Below are positions 45,488 to 53,399 of a stretch of DNA of 64,000 bases, piece after piece. The notes beneath the pieces are model-generated. The model was not told the DNA's origin. It saw nothing but the letters and a program-made list of their open reading frames with translations, and ran no database searches. How positions within the stretch are numbered: position 1 is the first letter of the stretch; every line of letters starts with the position of its first letter. The DNA comes from Rhizosphaericola sp047606825 (GTDB taxonomy: Bacteria; Bacteroidota; Bacteroidia; Chitinophagales; Chitinophagaceae). The stretch is from positions 5,131 to 69,130 of the forward strand of contig JASGDY010000007.1 in the NCBI GenBank assembly GCA_047606825.1, in the 5' to 3' direction. Made by a program: the position numbers and the translations under genes.

Positions 45488-45530
45488 GTTTCCACTCAAC
45501 CGACAGCCTGCTCCGATTTTGAGGAAATCA

Positions 45531-46373
45531 TCAACTAGCCAGCGCTTTCCGGTATGCCTTGGGGCCCATTCCCTTATGTGTTTTGAAGAACTTGTTCAGG
45601 TGGCTTTCATCCGCAAACCCAAATTCGTCTGAGATCTGGGAAAGCGTTATAGTAGGGACGACTAAGCGTTTTTCAATGATACTGATCCTGTAATCGTTTA
45701 CATAGTTACGGTAACTCACCCCAAATTTATTTTTGAAATAATCGCTGAAGTAAGTGGGGGCAATGGCAAAATGAGTCGCTATGCTTTTTATCTGGATCAG
45801 TGACGGCTCGTAGATATGCTGATGGACATAAGAGATTAATTCTTCTTTTTCAAGTTGTCCGTTGTCAATGCGGATGTTCAGTTTTGCGGCGGCTTCTTTG
45901 ATCAATCCCAGAATGGAAAGTATCTGGTAAAACATCAAAGGGGATTGGGCAATGTTCTTTTTGCAGCTGTAAGCCACGATGTTTTCCATTGTATTTCTCA
46001 AAATGGAGATACAGGGTTCGTCCATTTTCAATTTTACCTCTTTCAACAATTTATTCCGCATAATATTTTCCGGTATGAGCGAAATAAAAGCATCCGCCTC
46101 ATAATAAATCTTCTGTCCCGAAAAATAGTCGTCGGTAAATTTTACGAATGTAAAGTGGGTGTTTTTGGCAATTTCAAAATAGTGCTCGTCTTCCGGGCTG
46201 ATGATGAAAAGATCTCCCTTTTTGTAGGGCAGGCGGCTATTGTTCAGTAGGTGCACGCCGCATCCTTTGTGGATGTATACCAGTTCATAATAGGTATGGC
46301 TATGCATAGGGAGATGGAATGTCTTTTCTTCAAAGTCGTGGACAACAAGTTGTTCAAATTGTATTTTTTTCAC
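45531..46373 (-). CDS. AraC-family transcriptional regulator with cupin sensor domain
   Basis: The 280-residue protein has an N-terminal cupin (HLPMHSHTYYELVYIHKGCG, KKGDLFIISPEDEHYFEIA) and a C-terminal double helix-turn-helix (IQIKSIATHFAIAPTYFSDY, then ITLSQISDEFGFADESHLNK, FFKTHKGMGPKAYRK). Such proteins sense a small molecule and activate nearby genes. It is divergent from the MFS gene, 89 bases away, so it most likely controls that exporter and possibly the small enzymes behind it. Confidence 0.93.
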   Translation of the reverse strand: MKKIQFEQLVVHDFEEKTFHLPMHSHTYYELVYIHKGCGVHLLNNSRLPYKKGDLFIISPEDEHYFEIAKNTHFTFVKFTDDYFSGQKIYYEADAFISLIPENIMRNKLLKEVKLKMDEPCISILRNTMENIVAYSCKKNIAQSPLMFYQILSILGLIKEAAAKLNIRIDNGQLEKEELISYVHQHIYEPSLIQIKSIATHFAIAPTYFSDYFKNKFGVSYRNYVNDYRISIIEKRLVVPTITLSQISDEFGFADESHLNKFFKTHKGMGPKAYRKALAS

Positions 46374-46462
46374 GTCATGCCCAATTTATATTATGATAAA
46401 TGTACAAAAAATACCAATAAAGATACAAGTGTTTAAAAAACATTCGGTGCGACATTTGAACC

Positions 46463-47659
46463 ATGAAGCAAGGGAAACAGGAAATATCGGCCTATGAGAC
46501 TGCCCTACTGTCTATAACGGCAGGGATCTGCGTGGCCAATATCTACTACAACCAGCCGTTGCTGCACAATATGGCCGGCAGCCTGCACGCCTCCGACAAG
46601 GCAGTAGGCAATATTGCCGTGCTTGCACAGGCAGGTTATGGGCTGGGGCTGTTTTTCCTGACACCACTGGGTGACAAAACGAACCGGCGCAGGCTGATAC
46701 TGCTATTGCAATTGATGCTGGTGCTAGCCTTGCTGGGAATGGCTTTTTCAAACAGTCTGGGTGTAATGATGGTGATGAGCCTACTGGTCGGACTGTTTTC
46801 GGTCGCGGCACAGGTGATACTGCCAATGGCCGCGTATCTGTCGCCACACAACAAAGGCAAGGTAGTTGGTACCATTTTTACGGGCATACTCGCAGGGATT
46901 CTGGCAGCAAGGGTTTTCAGCGGCTTTGTTGCCGACTGGCTTGGCTGGCGTTACGTTTATGGTATTGCAGCCGCGATGGTTCTGTTGTCTTCGCTGTTTT
47001 TGTTCCGCGTGTTGCGTGATATTCCGGTACTGTTTGAGGGAAGCTATCTAAGTTTATTGCGGTCCACTTTAAGACAATTGGAACGTTTTTCCCTGTTAAG
47101 GAGGACGGCCCTGTTGGGCGCACTGATGTTCGGAGTATTCTGCTCTTTCTGGACGACACTTACTTTTCATCTGAGCGGTGAGCCGTTCCGTTACGATACG
47201 GACCACATTGGGTTGTTTGGTATTTTGGCTGTCGTCTCAGCACTCTTGGCACCGGTATTCGGGAAGCTCGCTGACAAGGGCAGTGCAAACCGTTCGCGCT
47301 TCTTGGCAGTCATATTGGTATTTATCGCAGTTGCAGTTTCCTATTTTTATCCTGACAGCCTTTGGGCAGCCGTTACGGCTGTATTGCTGCTTGACCTAGG
47401 CGTACAGGCCGTTCAGGTGACCAATGTAGCCGTCATTTATACCCTTGATGAGACTGCGCACAGCCGCATCAACACCGTGTACATGACATCCTATTTCTTG
47501 GGTGGAGCCCTAGGGACTTACAGTGGGCTGGCTTGCTGGCAAATGAATGGCTGGAAAGCCGTCTGTCTGCAATTGTTCTTACTTACGGTAGTCGCTTTTG
47601 TTGCTGTTGCGGAAAGAAAAAGTACGGCGGGCAGTGCGTCGCTGCAAGCAATAGAATAA
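46463..47659 (+). CDS. MFS transporter, probable efflux pump
   Basis: A 398-residue protein with twelve membrane helices of the major facilitator superfamily (YnfM/AraJ-like). The loop between helices 2 and 3 reads TPLGDKTNRRRLILLLQL, the usual GxLaDrxGrr-like motif, and ANIYYNQPLLHNMA is a common N-terminal stretch of this subgroup. It is expected to export a drug, sugar or organic acid by proton antiport. The divergent AraC gene and the oxygenase-like genes downstream suggest a detoxification role. Confidence 0.9.
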   Translation: MKQGKQEISAYETALLSITAGICVANIYYNQPLLHNMAGSLHASDKAVGNIAVLAQAGYGLGLFFLTPLGDKTNRRRLILLLQLMLVLALLGMAFSNSLGVMMVMSLLVGLFSVAAQVILPMAAYLSPHNKGKVVGTIFTGILAGILAARVFSGFVADWLGWRYVYGIAAAMVLLSSLFLFRVLRDIPVLFEGSYLSLLRSTLRQLERFSLLRRTALLGALMFGVFCSFWTTLTFHLSGEPFRYDTDHIGLFGILAVVSALLAPVFGKLADKGSANRSRFLAVILVFIAVAVSYFYPDSLWAAVTAVLLLDLGVQAVQVTNVAVIYTLDETAHSRINTVYMTSYFLGGALGTYSGLACWQMNGWKAVCLQLFLLTVVAFVAVAERKSTAGSASLQAIE

Positions 47660-47756
47660 TTTTTTTGATTAAAAAAGGAAAATACTATGGACCTCAAGCT
47701 GATGTTCCAGTAAGCAACGCCACCCAAAATAAGCATGACACTCAAAATTGTAAAAT

Positions 47757-48041
47757 ATGTTGACCGTAATCGCAAAAATAACCGCTAAAAAATCAACAGT
47801 GGCGGAAACAAAACTATTGCTGCAATCGCTGGTTGCCCCTACCCGGAAAGAAGAAGGGTGCATACAGTACGACCTGCACCAGGGAATTTCAGAGGACCAC
47901 GTTTTTTTCTTCTACGAAAACTGGGAAGACAGGAAAGCATTGGAAAAGCACCTGGCGAACGACCACCTCCTCCATTTCCGCAAAGAGGCTGAAGACTTAT
48001 TGCAGGTTCCAATGGAGGTTTTTATGCTGGACAGGATATAG
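47757..48041 (+). CDS. Putative quinol monooxygenase (ABM domain)
   Basis: A 94-residue cytoplasmic protein of the antibiotic-biosynthesis-monooxygenase fold, like E. coli YgiN. The pattern is LTVIAKITAKKSTVAETKLL, TRKEEGCIQYDLHQ, FFYENWEDRKALEKHLAND and HLLHF. Such dimeric cofactor-free enzymes act on quinols or aromatic polyketides. It follows the MFS gene by 97 bases and begins a set of four small genes with related folds. Confidence 0.88.
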   Translation: MLTVIAKITAKKSTVAETKLLLQSLVAPTRKEEGCIQYDLHQGISEDHVFFFYENWEDRKALEKHLANDHLLHFRKEAEDLLQVPMEVFMLDRI

Positions 48042-48080
48042 GCATAAGGGTTTCTTTTGATTCACATATTTAAAAATAGC

Positions 48081-48242
48081 ATGGAAAGGAAAGTATTCAT
48101 AAAACCAGGAGGACTGGCATTGGCAGTGATGTCCCGCCGCAACGTTTCTATTTTAAGGATGACGGGTCGACAGCCATGTAGCGAAAATCAAAAATGGAGC
48201 GATGGGTTTGAATTTTTATCATTTTGGAAAAGCGTAAAATAG
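48081..48242 (+). pseudogene. Short decayed coding remnant
   Basis: A frame starting at ATG 48081 (MERKVFIKPGGLALAV) looks like the beginning of a real signal-bearing protein but then turns into unrelated residues. Another frame of the same bases reads QRFYFKDDGSTAM, which resembles the start of cupin-type proteins. I read it as a frameshifted, truncated leftover between two intact genes. The original identity is uncertain. Confidence 0.3.
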
Positions 48243-48249
48243 TTTATAC

Positions 48250-48909
48250 ATGATTATTTCAAGAAAAATAAAAATGGGAAAGTACAGCATGTGCAGTGGC
48301 ATAGGATTCGTGATTTTGGCTGTAGGCGCCCTTATGATGGTGGCTTGCGGACATCGTGATAACAGCAAACCATTAAAAGAAACAAACATGGGGACTACCA
48401 ATAACTTCCGTGGCATCGACCACGTGGGAATGACCGTTCCGGATGTAAACGAAGCGTCGGCGTTTTTTGAAAAAGCACTAAATGCCAAAACATTGTACGA
48501 TGTGCTGCCCGAAGGAGGAAAACCATTTGACGGAGCGGAAACAGAAAAGGAATTGGGTATCCCGCCCGGCAGTAAAATCATCCACATGAGGCTGGTGCAG
48601 ATAGGGAACGGCCCTACTATCGAACTCTTCCAGTTTGCAGATGCACCACAGGCCAAAGCTACAGGACTCAACGATTATGGATTGCAGCATATAGCGGTCT
48701 ATGTCGATGACATCGATGCTGCCTGTCAACAGTTCGAGGCAGCAGGAGGCAACATGCTTTCCGCACCCCATCCATTGGCCAATGTAGAAGACGGCCCCCG
48801 GAACAAAGGTGTTTACGGAAAGGCTCCCTGGGGTACATTGATAGAATTTCTGACTTATCCGGATGGATTAAAAGATAAGTCCCTGCACCGCTGGACTCCT
48901 GAAAAATAA
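48250..48909 (+). CDS. VOC-family (glyoxalase/dioxygenase fold) lipoprotein
   Basis: The 219-residue protein has an N-terminal membrane segment with a possible lipobox (LMMVAC, Cys33) and a VOC domain from about residue 53. That domain starts RGIDHVGMTVPDVNEASAFF and ends GLQHIAVYVDDIDAACQQFE, AAGGNML and TLIEFLTYPDG, with possible metal ligands His57, Glu and His of the second half. VOC enzymes are usually cytoplasmic; an exported, lipid-anchored member is uncommon outside this phylum. Substrate unknown; position suggests work with the ABM/EthD proteins. An alternative ATG at 48274 would shorten the N-terminus. Confidence 0.82.
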   Translation: MIISRKIKMGKYSMCSGIGFVILAVGALMMVACGHRDNSKPLKETNMGTTNNFRGIDHVGMTVPDVNEASAFFEKALNAKTLYDVLPEGGKPFDGAETEKELGIPPGSKIIHMRLVQIGNGPTIELFQFADAPQAKATGLNDYGLQHIAVYVDDIDAACQQFEAAGGNMLSAPHPLANVEDGPRNKGVYGKAPWGTLIEFLTYPDGLKDKSLHRWTPEK

Positions 48910-48937
48910 TGGATTGTTCATTAAAAACAGATAAGCA

Positions 48938-49309
48938 ATGATAAAAATGACCATGTTGCTGAAACGCAACCCCAATCTGACCCACGAAGCGTTTGTAAAA
49001 CACCATATCGAAAAACACGGCCCCCTGTTCAGACAGATACCGGAAGCCCGGGAACATGTGATACGCTATATCCAGACCCATCCGATCAGCGAGCAATCAA
49101 AAGTAATTGAGGTGGACGACGTTGACGGTACCGCAGAGCTTTGGTTCGATAATGTGGAAGGATTGGATAAAGTGCTTTCGTCCGAATTTTACAAAACACA
49201 TGTATGGCCCGATGAGCTTACCTTCCTTGATCATGCCAACACGAAAGTTACGCTGGGATACCAGGACGATATTATCGGGAATGTTTCAGAACTAAAAAAT
49301 AAGCTATGA
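48938..49309 (+). CDS. EthD-domain protein
   Basis: A 123-residue protein starting MIKMTMLLKRNPNLTHEAFV KHHIEKHGPL as two adjoining pieces, the usual EthD opening, and continuing with a dimeric ferredoxin-like fold (DGTAELWFDNVEGLDKVLSS, YKTHVWPDELTFLD). EthD proteins occur with oxygenases that degrade ethers or aromatics, and fungal relatives dehydrate or decarboxylate polyketides. Its TGA overlaps the next start (ATGA), so the two are coupled. Confidence 0.85.
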   Translation: MIKMTMLLKRNPNLTHEAFVKHHIEKHGPLFRQIPEAREHVIRYIQTHPISEQSKVIEVDDVDGTAELWFDNVEGLDKVLSSEFYKTHVWPDELTFLDHANTKVTLGYQDDIIGNVSELKNKL

Positions 49310-49689
49310 AAATTGTAAGGATAATTGCGACAGCGGCAATATTGTTTTGCAGTAAAGCCACGGTTATGGCGCAGTCGAAAATAGACGGGAGTCTGTCGGC
49401 CATTACCGAAATCAAGCCTAAGGCGGGCTTTGAAAAAGCCGTCATGGAAGCTGCCACCACCATTCAGGCCGCAGCCATCAAAGAACCGGGATGCCTGCTT
49501 TTTAGTCTCAACACACGTGAGGACGACGGCAATGCCATTGTACTGTTTGAAGTATTCAGGAACAGAGCAGCGTTGGATGCGCATAAAAAACAACAGCATA
49601 CGATCCTCTTCGGCAAGCAACTTGAAGGGAAACTGGAATATAACAAAGTAACATTCTTAAACGCGGAAAATACCCTTTATAAACAATGA
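49306..49689 (+). CDS. Secreted ABM-domain monooxygenase-like protein
   Basis: 127 residues with a signal peptide (to about residue 23, ATVMAQ), then an ABM fold: LSAITEIKPKAGFEKAVMEA, EPGCLLFSLNTRED, IVLFEVFRNRAALDAHKKQQ and HTILF. It overlaps the EthD gene by four bases. Together with the VOC lipoprotein this places part of the pathway in the periplasm, perhaps acting on a redox-active quinone before export or uptake. Confidence 0.82.
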   Translation: MKIVRIIATAAILFCSKATVMAQSKIDGSLSAITEIKPKAGFEKAVMEAATTIQAAAIKEPGCLLFSLNTREDDGNAIVLFEVFRNRAALDAHKKQQHTILFGKQLEGKLEYNKVTFLNAENTLYKQ

Positions 49690-49838
49690 AAGTAGCAAGA
49701 TTCCTTTTCACCATGGTTATATTTGTATCACTTGGCGCGTGCGGGCAAGCGCAAAATAAAAAACATCAGGCAATGAAACTTATAGACCCAGGTTGGATTG
49801 TTGGAAGCGTACAATTTGGCTGTCAACTACAGCATTAA
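49686..49838 (+). pseudogene. Truncated lipoprotein gene
   Basis: ATG 49686 overlaps the previous stop (ATGA). The frame gives a clean lipoprotein signal (MKVARFLFTMVIFVSLGACG, Cys19) and about 30 more residues (KLIDPGWIVGSVQFG) before a stop. The shift to another frame continues as LEAYNLAVNYSIKLNRRVWG. This suggests an operon member that was truncated by a frameshift or deletion. The family could not be told. Confidence 0.5.
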
Positions 49839-50244
49839 ACTTAATCGAAGGGTTTGGGGGAAGAAAAGAATAAACGGTAAAGTCAGCAATGGCGTTGGTA
49901 ACAAAATATACAAAAGAACGGCGACTTGAATGTCCAAACTGACAGATGTTATTCAGTGTATCGTTGACAACAATATGATGCACTGTTTGTCGGAGACGTA
50001 TCTCTTTCCGTGAGGGGTATCCCGAAGACCACCTTGGGGATGGGTTCGTTTTTCAGGGATTCTCGGTCGTCCATTACGGGCCTGCGCCTGACAGGTTTGC
50101 CCAAAACGAATCTTTTAGTGTTTTGTTTAAAATTTGCCCACAAGACTGTAAATATCCGTAAGTTTGCCATAGCCCATCATAATGTCAATATTTATATAAC
50201 TATTTAATATTCAATACTATAAATACATTAGAGAAAACAAAACA
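49839..50244. other. Decayed, gene-free stretch
   Basis: About 400 bases without an intact gene. Base composition varies along it and short frames on both strands are not protein-like. It appears to be the remains of one or two genes between the truncated lipoprotein and the reductase pseudogene. Confidence 0.45.
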
Positions 50245-50468
50245 ATGGTAGGCATCATCGCATCGGGATATATGGACGGGACACTGGACAAAAATGGACA
50301 AAGGTCGGTCATACCGTACCCGTACTGTTCAGCAGTCGGCATACCGAAGAGCTTTCGGGTCTGGTTGAGGAAGCCCGAAGCAATGTCAGTGCCGTAACCG
50401 TAGCAGAAACTGCCAAACAGGAAACCGTTATCGTGCTGACCAACCGGAATCCGGATTATTTAAAATAG
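50245..50468 (+). pseudogene. Frameshifted fragment of an F420-dependent NADP reductase-like gene
   Basis: The first frame reads MVGIIASGYMDGTLDK, the altered start of a Rossmann dinucleotide-binding domain. A shift near 50290-50300 leads to a second frame WTKVGHTVPVLFSSRHTEEL, SGLVEEARSNVSAVTVAETA and then a stop at 50466. Joined, the two frames match the N-terminal third of NAD(P)-binding reductases of the F420-dependent type, including the SSRHPEEL-like cofactor-specificity loop. The GSGxxG motif is also damaged. It is a dead gene. Confidence 0.65.
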
Positions 50469-50490
50469 ACACCTTTAAAGATAACATAAT

Positions 50491-52047
50491 ATGAGATCTC
50501 TTTTGCTTTCGCTATTGACCATTTTTCTGGCCATCACGGTTGTGCAGGGCCAGTATTCATCCATCATGTGGGACAAGCTGAATGCGGTATCGCCCGGCCT
50601 CAACGCCATCGGATTGGTCAAGGTCAGCGACACCAAAACACTGGGCAGCTCGCGCTGGTCCATCGGGTGCGAAACACTAGACCGTAACTATGCCGACCTC
50701 CAGCAATACAAATCGTATGTCGGTGAGCTTGGCGCTGTCAGCACACGTATACAGAGTGGGTGGGCGAAATGTGAACCCTCCAAGGGAAGCTACCGCTTCG
50801 GATGGCTTGATACTGTGGTCAACGACTTACGGGCGCAGGGCGCACAACCCTGGATGGTGCTCTGCTACGGCAATCCTAATTATGGCTCGGACGAGAAACT
50901 CGGTGCACGTATTTTCACCGATCAGGCGACGATGGCCGGCTGGCTAAATTACGTCCGGACTACCGTGCGCCGCTACAAAGACCGAATCTATGAATGGGAA
51001 ATATGGAATGAACCCAATCTTGGCGACAATGTGAAGTATGCGCCCGCCTATGCCAATCTATTGCTCAAAACCGTAGAAGTAATCAAGGCAGAGCAGCCGA
51101 AAGCCGTTATCATTGGGTTTGCCCTTTCCGGTATACCGCTCAATTTTACCAAGGAAGTGTTTGACATCCTCAAGAACCACGGCAAGGCAAATATTGTCGA
51201 TTACCTCACGTTTCACCCGTATGCAAACAACCCCGATGAGACTAAGCACGATATTGATACATTGGAAAAACTGGCCAAATCCTACCATCCGGGCATCAAG
51301 TTGTTCCAGGGAGAGTGTGGCAGTCCGTCCATCCTGGAATGGACCCATGCGCTCAGCCAATATCCCTGGACCGAGGTCAGCCAGGCGAAATGGCTCCTGC
51401 GGCGCATGGCCAACGACTGGGATCGGGGTATCCGGTCCTCGATTTTCACCATGGTCGATCTCCAATATTTCAACATGCTGCAATCCTTTGGTCTGCTACG
51501 GGCAAGCCTGGAAAAGAAAGTGATTTACAAACGTCCTTCTTTCTATGCTGTCCAGCACATGGTCAACCTTTTTCAGAACGATACGCGAAGTGGCGGATCT
51601 ATGGCTTTCCAGGCATCGACCTACCGATCGCTCACCGTGCTGGATGTGGTCAAAAAGGAAAAACAAGTCGGTGCCCTCCTGTGGTATTCGGACAAAATAC
51701 CTTCCGATGCGCTCGAATGGGATCGGCTCGATATCACCATCGAGGGTTTGAACCTCAGGAATCCTGTCCTTGTCAACATCATCACCGGTAAAGTGTATCA
51801 TCTGGGCCGGCAATTGTTCAAGAACATCGGATCAGCGGTTAAGCTCAGGGAACTCCCGGTGTGGGACAGCCCCATGCTTGTAATCGAGAAAGACGCCTTG
51901 CTCCTCCATACCCCAGAAGAGGGTAATAAGAAGGATGGCCACCGCGATAACTTAGACATTTTTTCAGCCATAGAAACGAGATATCAGGATAAAGCTGGGA
52001 AGTACGACGGCGGTCCATCCGGTAACCATTCCTTATGCGCTGGATGA
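50491..52047 (+). CDS. Secreted GH39-like glycoside hydrolase
   Basis: A 518-residue exported protein (signal peptide ends near residue 20, VVQGQ). The (beta/alpha)8 barrel has the acid/base glutamate in EIWNEPN (Glu174) and the likely nucleophile in FQGECGSPS (Glu275), the GH39/GH5 clan-A layout. A C-terminal beta-domain follows (about 380-470). The last 40 residues (after VIEKDALLL) are low in structure and may come from read-through into decayed sequence. The substrate (xyloside, iduronide or other) is not known. No SusCD pair is adjacent on this strand. Confidence 0.8.
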   Translation: MRSLLLSLLTIFLAITVVQGQYSSIMWDKLNAVSPGLNAIGLVKVSDTKTLGSSRWSIGCETLDRNYADLQQYKSYVGELGAVSTRIQSGWAKCEPSKGSYRFGWLDTVVNDLRAQGAQPWMVLCYGNPNYGSDEKLGARIFTDQATMAGWLNYVRTTVRRYKDRIYEWEIWNEPNLGDNVKYAPAYANLLLKTVEVIKAEQPKAVIIGFALSGIPLNFTKEVFDILKNHGKANIVDYLTFHPYANNPDETKHDIDTLEKLAKSYHPGIKLFQGECGSPSILEWTHALSQYPWTEVSQAKWLLRRMANDWDRGIRSSIFTMVDLQYFNMLQSFGLLRASLEKKVIYKRPSFYAVQHMVNLFQNDTRSGGSMAFQASTYRSLTVLDVVKKEKQVGALLWYSDKIPSDALEWDRLDITIEGLNLRNPVLVNIITGKVYHLGRQLFKNIGSAVKLRELPVWDSPMLVIEKDALLLHTPEEGNKKDGHRDNLDIFSAIETRYQDKAGKYDGGPSGNHSLCAG

Positions 52048-52158
52048 TGATATATTGAAAATCCCCGGTCGAGCAGTTGATAACAGATGCGGATGGCCCC
52101 CCCAAGTACATTGGTAAAATAGACGATAGTAAATCTTTGGATTATTAATACAGAAAAA

Positions 52159-53025
52159 ATGAACAGCAATACCTCCGATTTTCTTCCGGCATTGACCGGT
52201 TCGTTTGCACAGCCTGCGGCGGAAAACCCCACTGTGGCGATGGTAGAGGCGGCTTACCAGCATCACGGTTTGCATTTTCGATATATCAACTGCGAGGTGG
52301 CACCGGAAAATTTGAAGGCGGCTGTCGATGGTGCCAGGGCGATGGGCTGGACCGGCTTCAACTGTTCCATTCCGCACAAGGTTTCGGTCATCCAATATCT
52401 CGACGGTTTAGGCGAATCGGCAAAACTTATCGGCGCCGTTAATACAATTGTGAAACGCAATGGCCTATGGATTGGCGAAAATACCGACGGTAAAGGTTTT
52501 GTCCAGGCACTAAAAGAGGTCATTGAGCCTGTCGGCAAGAAAATTACAATTTTTGGTGCAGGAGGTGCGGCAAGGGCCGTATCGGTTGAATTGGCGCTGG
52601 CAGGAGCAAAAAAAATCATCATCGTAAACCGTGGGAAAGAACGTGGAAAGGAGGTTGCCGCCTTGCTGAACGACCATACCGAAGCAACGGCTACTTATCA
52701 TTCCTGGATTGAAGGATACAGCATCGAAGCCGATACGGATATTGTCGTCAATGCCACAAGCATCGGACTTTTCCCAAATGTAGATGAACATCTGGCAATC
52801 AATTTTGAAAGTATTGCGTCCAATATGGTTGTCGCCGACGGTATCCATAATCCGCCGAAAACACACCTCCTGAAAAGTGCCGCTGCCAAAGGATGCAAAA
52901 CGGTAAACGGTTTGCAGATGCTCGTTAACCAGGGCGTTATCGGCATTAAATATTGGACAGATGTGGATGTTGATCCGAAGGTGATGCACCGTGCATTAAA
53001 AGAAGTTTTAAATATTGAAGCATGA
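52159..53025 (+). CDS. Shikimate dehydrogenase-like oxidoreductase
   Basis: 288 residues of the AroE fold. The substrate half reads GSFAQPAAENPTVAMVEAAY and GFNCSIPHKVSVIQYL, with the catalytic Lys in IPHK and Asn/Asp in GAVNTIV and GENTDGKGF. The NADP half has IFGAGGAARAVSVELALAGA and ATSIGLF. In true shikimate dehydrogenases the first motif holds a Ser-x-Ser pair that binds the carboxylate; here it is PAAEN, so a related substrate such as quinate or another cyclic acid is possible. No aro genes are nearby. Confidence 0.85.
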   Translation: MNSNTSDFLPALTGSFAQPAAENPTVAMVEAAYQHHGLHFRYINCEVAPENLKAAVDGARAMGWTGFNCSIPHKVSVIQYLDGLGESAKLIGAVNTIVKRNGLWIGENTDGKGFVQALKEVIEPVGKKITIFGAGGAARAVSVELALAGAKKIIIVNRGKERGKEVAALLNDHTEATATYHSWIEGYSIEADTDIVVNATSIGLFPNVDEHLAINFESIASNMVVADGIHNPPKTHLLKSAAAKGCKTVNGLQMLVNQGVIGIKYWTDVDVDPKVMHRALKEVLNIEA

Positions 53026-53345
53026 TGGATTTTAAGCGGCTTGACGACGTCGGACAACCATCCTGCTCGACGGGAAAAATGTGGCACATGCATTTATTAT
53101 ATAGTTTGAGGGCGAGCACCATCCCCGTGACAAGCCTATGGAAGATGAAAACGGCAATATGTCTTGTAAGCCTGAATAGGTTCTTTTGTTTGAAAGAGAC
53201 ACATTTGCAACAATCAAAATGTTTATTCGCAAGCAACCGGATTCAAGGACATTTTGCAGATTGGATTTACGAACAAAATTCGTCGGCTGTCTGAAAGGCA
53301 AAAGACAAACGGTGGACATCCAAAGGAATTTCAGAAAACCCCCTC
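53026..53345. other. Intergenic stretch before the kdp locus
   Basis: About 320 bases without a recognisable gene. Open frames of 80-95 codons exist on both strands but carry no known domain. The promoter of the next gene follows directly. Confidence 0.45.
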
Positions 53346-53375
53346 TTGCCGGGGAGCCAAAACAAGCTAATTTTG
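53346..53375 (+). promoter_or_regulatory. Bacteroidota consensus promoter for the sigma-54 activator
   Basis: TTG (53346-53348), 19 bases, then TAATTTTG (53368-53375) fits the TTG-N19-TAnnTTTG pattern. It ends 24 bases before the ATG. A short inverted repeat, AGCCA/TGGCT, overlaps the -7 box and could be an operator. Confidence 0.65.
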
Positions 53376-53399
53376 TGGCTTCAGCATTAATTGTCTTAA

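Larger units (their letters stand above)
44924..45530. other. 607-bp intergenic region upstream of the SusCD pair
   Basis: Contains the SusC promoter box near 45016, the second copy of the 143-bp MITE-like repeat (45231-45373) and a structured hairpin block (45401-45487). No open frame looks like a gene. Confidence 0.6.

Noticed and set aside
49780..50170. Minus-strand frames in the decayed region
   Set aside because: Composition is not protein-like and they sit opposite remnants of plus-strand genes.
53022..53294. A 90-codon frame after the AroE-like gene
   Set aside because: No recognisable domain or start site, and competing frames on the other strand of similar length.
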